Assembly (NCBI GenBank): GCA_017435025.1
Contig: JAFSFU010000285.1
Span: forward strand, 1 to 7,708
Direction of reading: 5' to 3'
Source of the DNA: Lachnospiraceae bacterium
GTDB taxonomy: Bacteria > Bacillota_A > Clostridia > Lachnospirales > Lachnospiraceae
DNA length: 7,708 bases
The position numbers were made by a program, and so were the translations under genes. Below the pieces are notes generated by a model. It was not told the origin of the DNA. It saw only the letters and a program-made list of their open reading frames with translations, and searched no databases. Of the stretch, positions 6,555-7,708 are shown one piece after another (the first letter of the stretch is position 1; each line of letters starts with the position of its first letter).

Positions 6555-7708
6555 ATGAAAGCATTTATGGATAATGATTTCCTGTTAAAGACAGAGACAG
6601 CAAAACATCTTTACAATGAGTTTGCTGCAATGAAGAAGATTCCGGTTCTTGATTATCACTGCCATATCAACCCGCAGGAAATCTGGGAAGACAGACAGTT
6701 CGAAAACATTGCTCAGGTTTGGCTGGGCGGTGACCACTATAAATGGCGTCAGATGCGCACCAACGGTGTAGAAGAAAAATATATCACAGGTGATGCAACA
6801 GACCGTGAGAAATTCCAGAAATGGGCAGAGACAATGCCGAAACTGATCGGTAACCCGTTATATCACTGGTCTCACCTTGAGTTACGTTACTACTTCGGTT
6901 ACGAAGGAAACTTAAACGGTGATACAGCAGAAGAAGTATGGAATCTCTGTAACGAAAAGCTTCAGAGCAAAGAATTCTCTGCTAGAAACCTGATCAAGAT
7001 GTCCAACGTAACTCTGGTTGCAACAACGGATGATCCGGCTGATACACTGGAATTCCACAAACAGATCAAAGAGGATGACAGTTTTGACGTACAGGTTCTT
7101 CCGGCATGGAGACCGGAAAAGGCAATGGGCATCGACAAACCGGGCTTCGCTGATTATATGAAGAAACTTTCTGAAGTTTCCGGTATTGAGATCAAAGACT
7201 ATGCATCCTTAAAAGAAGCATTAGTAAAACGTCTCGATCATTTCGTAGCAAACGGCTGTTCCATTTCCGACCACAGCCTTGATTACGTAATGTATCATCC
7301 GGCAACTGACGAAGAAGTTGATGCAATCTTCCAGAAGAAGATGGCTGGCGGTGAAGTGACAAAAGAAGAATATCTTCAGTACCAGACAGCATTCATGATC
7401 TTCATGGCAAAAGAGTACAATAAGAGAAACTGGGTAATGCAGCTTCACTACGGTGTAAAGAGAAACAACAACGTAGCGATGTTTGATAAGATTGGTGCGG
7501 ACACTGGTTTTGACTGTATCGGAAGCAATGCTCCGATGGGCGAACTGGCTGATTTCTTAAATGCACTGGCTATGACAAACGAAGTGCCGAAGACAATTAT
7601 CTACTCTCTGAATCCGATTGATGATGCCGCTATCGGCACAATTATCGGCTGCTTCCAGGGCGGTGGTGTTAAGAACAGAATCCAGCAGGGTTCCGCTTGG
7701 TGGTTCAA
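6555..7708 (+). CDS. uxaC: Uronate isomerase UxaC (3' end cut off by window)
   Basis: Glucuronate/galacturonate isomerase, the first enzyme of bacterial hexuronate catabolism. It converts D-glucuronate to D-fructuronate and D-galacturonate to D-tagaturonate in the cytosol. It belongs to the amidohydrolase superfamily. The frame is open from the ATG to the last base, giving 384 complete codons of an expected 465-470, so roughly 80 C-terminal residues are missing. Visible features are MKAFMDNDFLL at the start, the metal-binding DYHCHINP (33-40, with H35 and H37), LGGDHYKWRQMR after it, HLELRYYFGY, ATTDDPADTLEFH, the VMQLHYGVKRNNN block (a conserved His-x-Gly and Arg region), and QQGSAWWF at the window edge, which normally leads into the conserved C-terminal end. 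The start is fixed by a GGAGG 8 nt upstream. It forms a pathway pair with the reductase 19 bp before it. Codon choice is similarly restricted (mostly ACA for Thr). A UxuA or UxaA dehydratase, KDG kinase or uronate transporter would be expected nearby but is not in this window. Confidence 0.95.
   Translation, partial: MKAFMDNDFLLKTETAKHLYNEFAAMKKIPVLDYHCHINPQEIWEDRQFENIAQVWLGGDHYKWRQMRTNGVEEKYITGDATDREKFQKWAETMPKLIGNPLYHWSHLELRYYFGYEGNLNGDTAEEVWNLCNEKLQSKEFSARNLIKMSNVTLVATTDDPADTLEFHKQIKEDDSFDVQVLPAWRPEKAMGIDKPGFADYMKKLSEVSGIEIKDYASLKEALVKRLDHFVANGCSISDHSLDYVMYHPATDEEVDAIFQKKMAGGEVTKEEYLQYQTAFMIFMAKEYNKRNWVMQLHYGVKRNNNVAMFDKIGADTGFDCIGSNAPMGELADFLNALAMTNEVPKTIIYSLNPIDDAAIGTIIGCFQGGGVKNRIQQGSAWWF

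Noticed and set aside
1..7708. Mobile element, CRISPR, tRNA/rRNA or novel defence system
   Set aside because: No transposase, direct-repeat array, RNA gene or defence-type domain is visible. All substantial open frames on the + strand belong to recognisable metabolic, transport, envelope or RNA-modification families.

Overview
This window looks like the chromosome of a low-to-moderate GC Firmicute, most plausibly a gut Lachnospiraceae (Clostridia). That assignment rests on the protein sequences, the AAGGAGG-type ribosome binding sites on every complete gene, and a sigma-A-type promoter. It is inference from family resemblance, not a database match. All six recognisable genes are on the + strand and fall into two blocks.

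Block 1 (1-4092) holds a 5'-truncated MATE-family multidrug/metabolite exporter, a divergent RsmH-type (MraW) methyltransferase with an N-terminal extension, and a membrane-anchored LTA-synthase-family phosphoglycerol transferase. The gaps are 29 bp and 4 bp, so the three genes are probably co-transcribed, and the last two may be translationally coupled. The methyltransferase is not in the usual mraZ-rsmH-ftsL-ftsI cell-division cluster, which fits a second RsmH-like paralogue rather than the housekeeping copy.

Block 2 (4093-7708) is a hexuronate catabolism locus. A strong extended -10 promoter drives a GntR/FCD-domain regulator. After it come a stem-loop, a mannitol-dehydrogenase-family hexuronate reductase (UxuB/UxaB type) and uronate isomerase UxaC, which runs off the right edge. 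UxaC converts glucuronate to fructuronate, or galacturonate to tagaturonate. The reductase then yields mannonate or altronate. A mannonate or altronate dehydratase and KDG kinase/aldolase would be expected elsewhere, perhaps just downstream. The regulator presumably senses a pathway sugar acid. The two enzyme genes use a narrower codon set than the genes to their left, as expected for strongly expressed catabolic genes.

I found no RNA genes, CRISPR array, insertion sequence, or other mobile element. There is no gene-free stretch longer than 95 bp. I see no convincing undescribed multi-gene system. The items most worth a second look are the RsmH paralogue and its coupling to the LTA-synthase-like gene, the variant active-site signatures of the reductase, and the dyad-rich promoter plus hairpin around the regulator.
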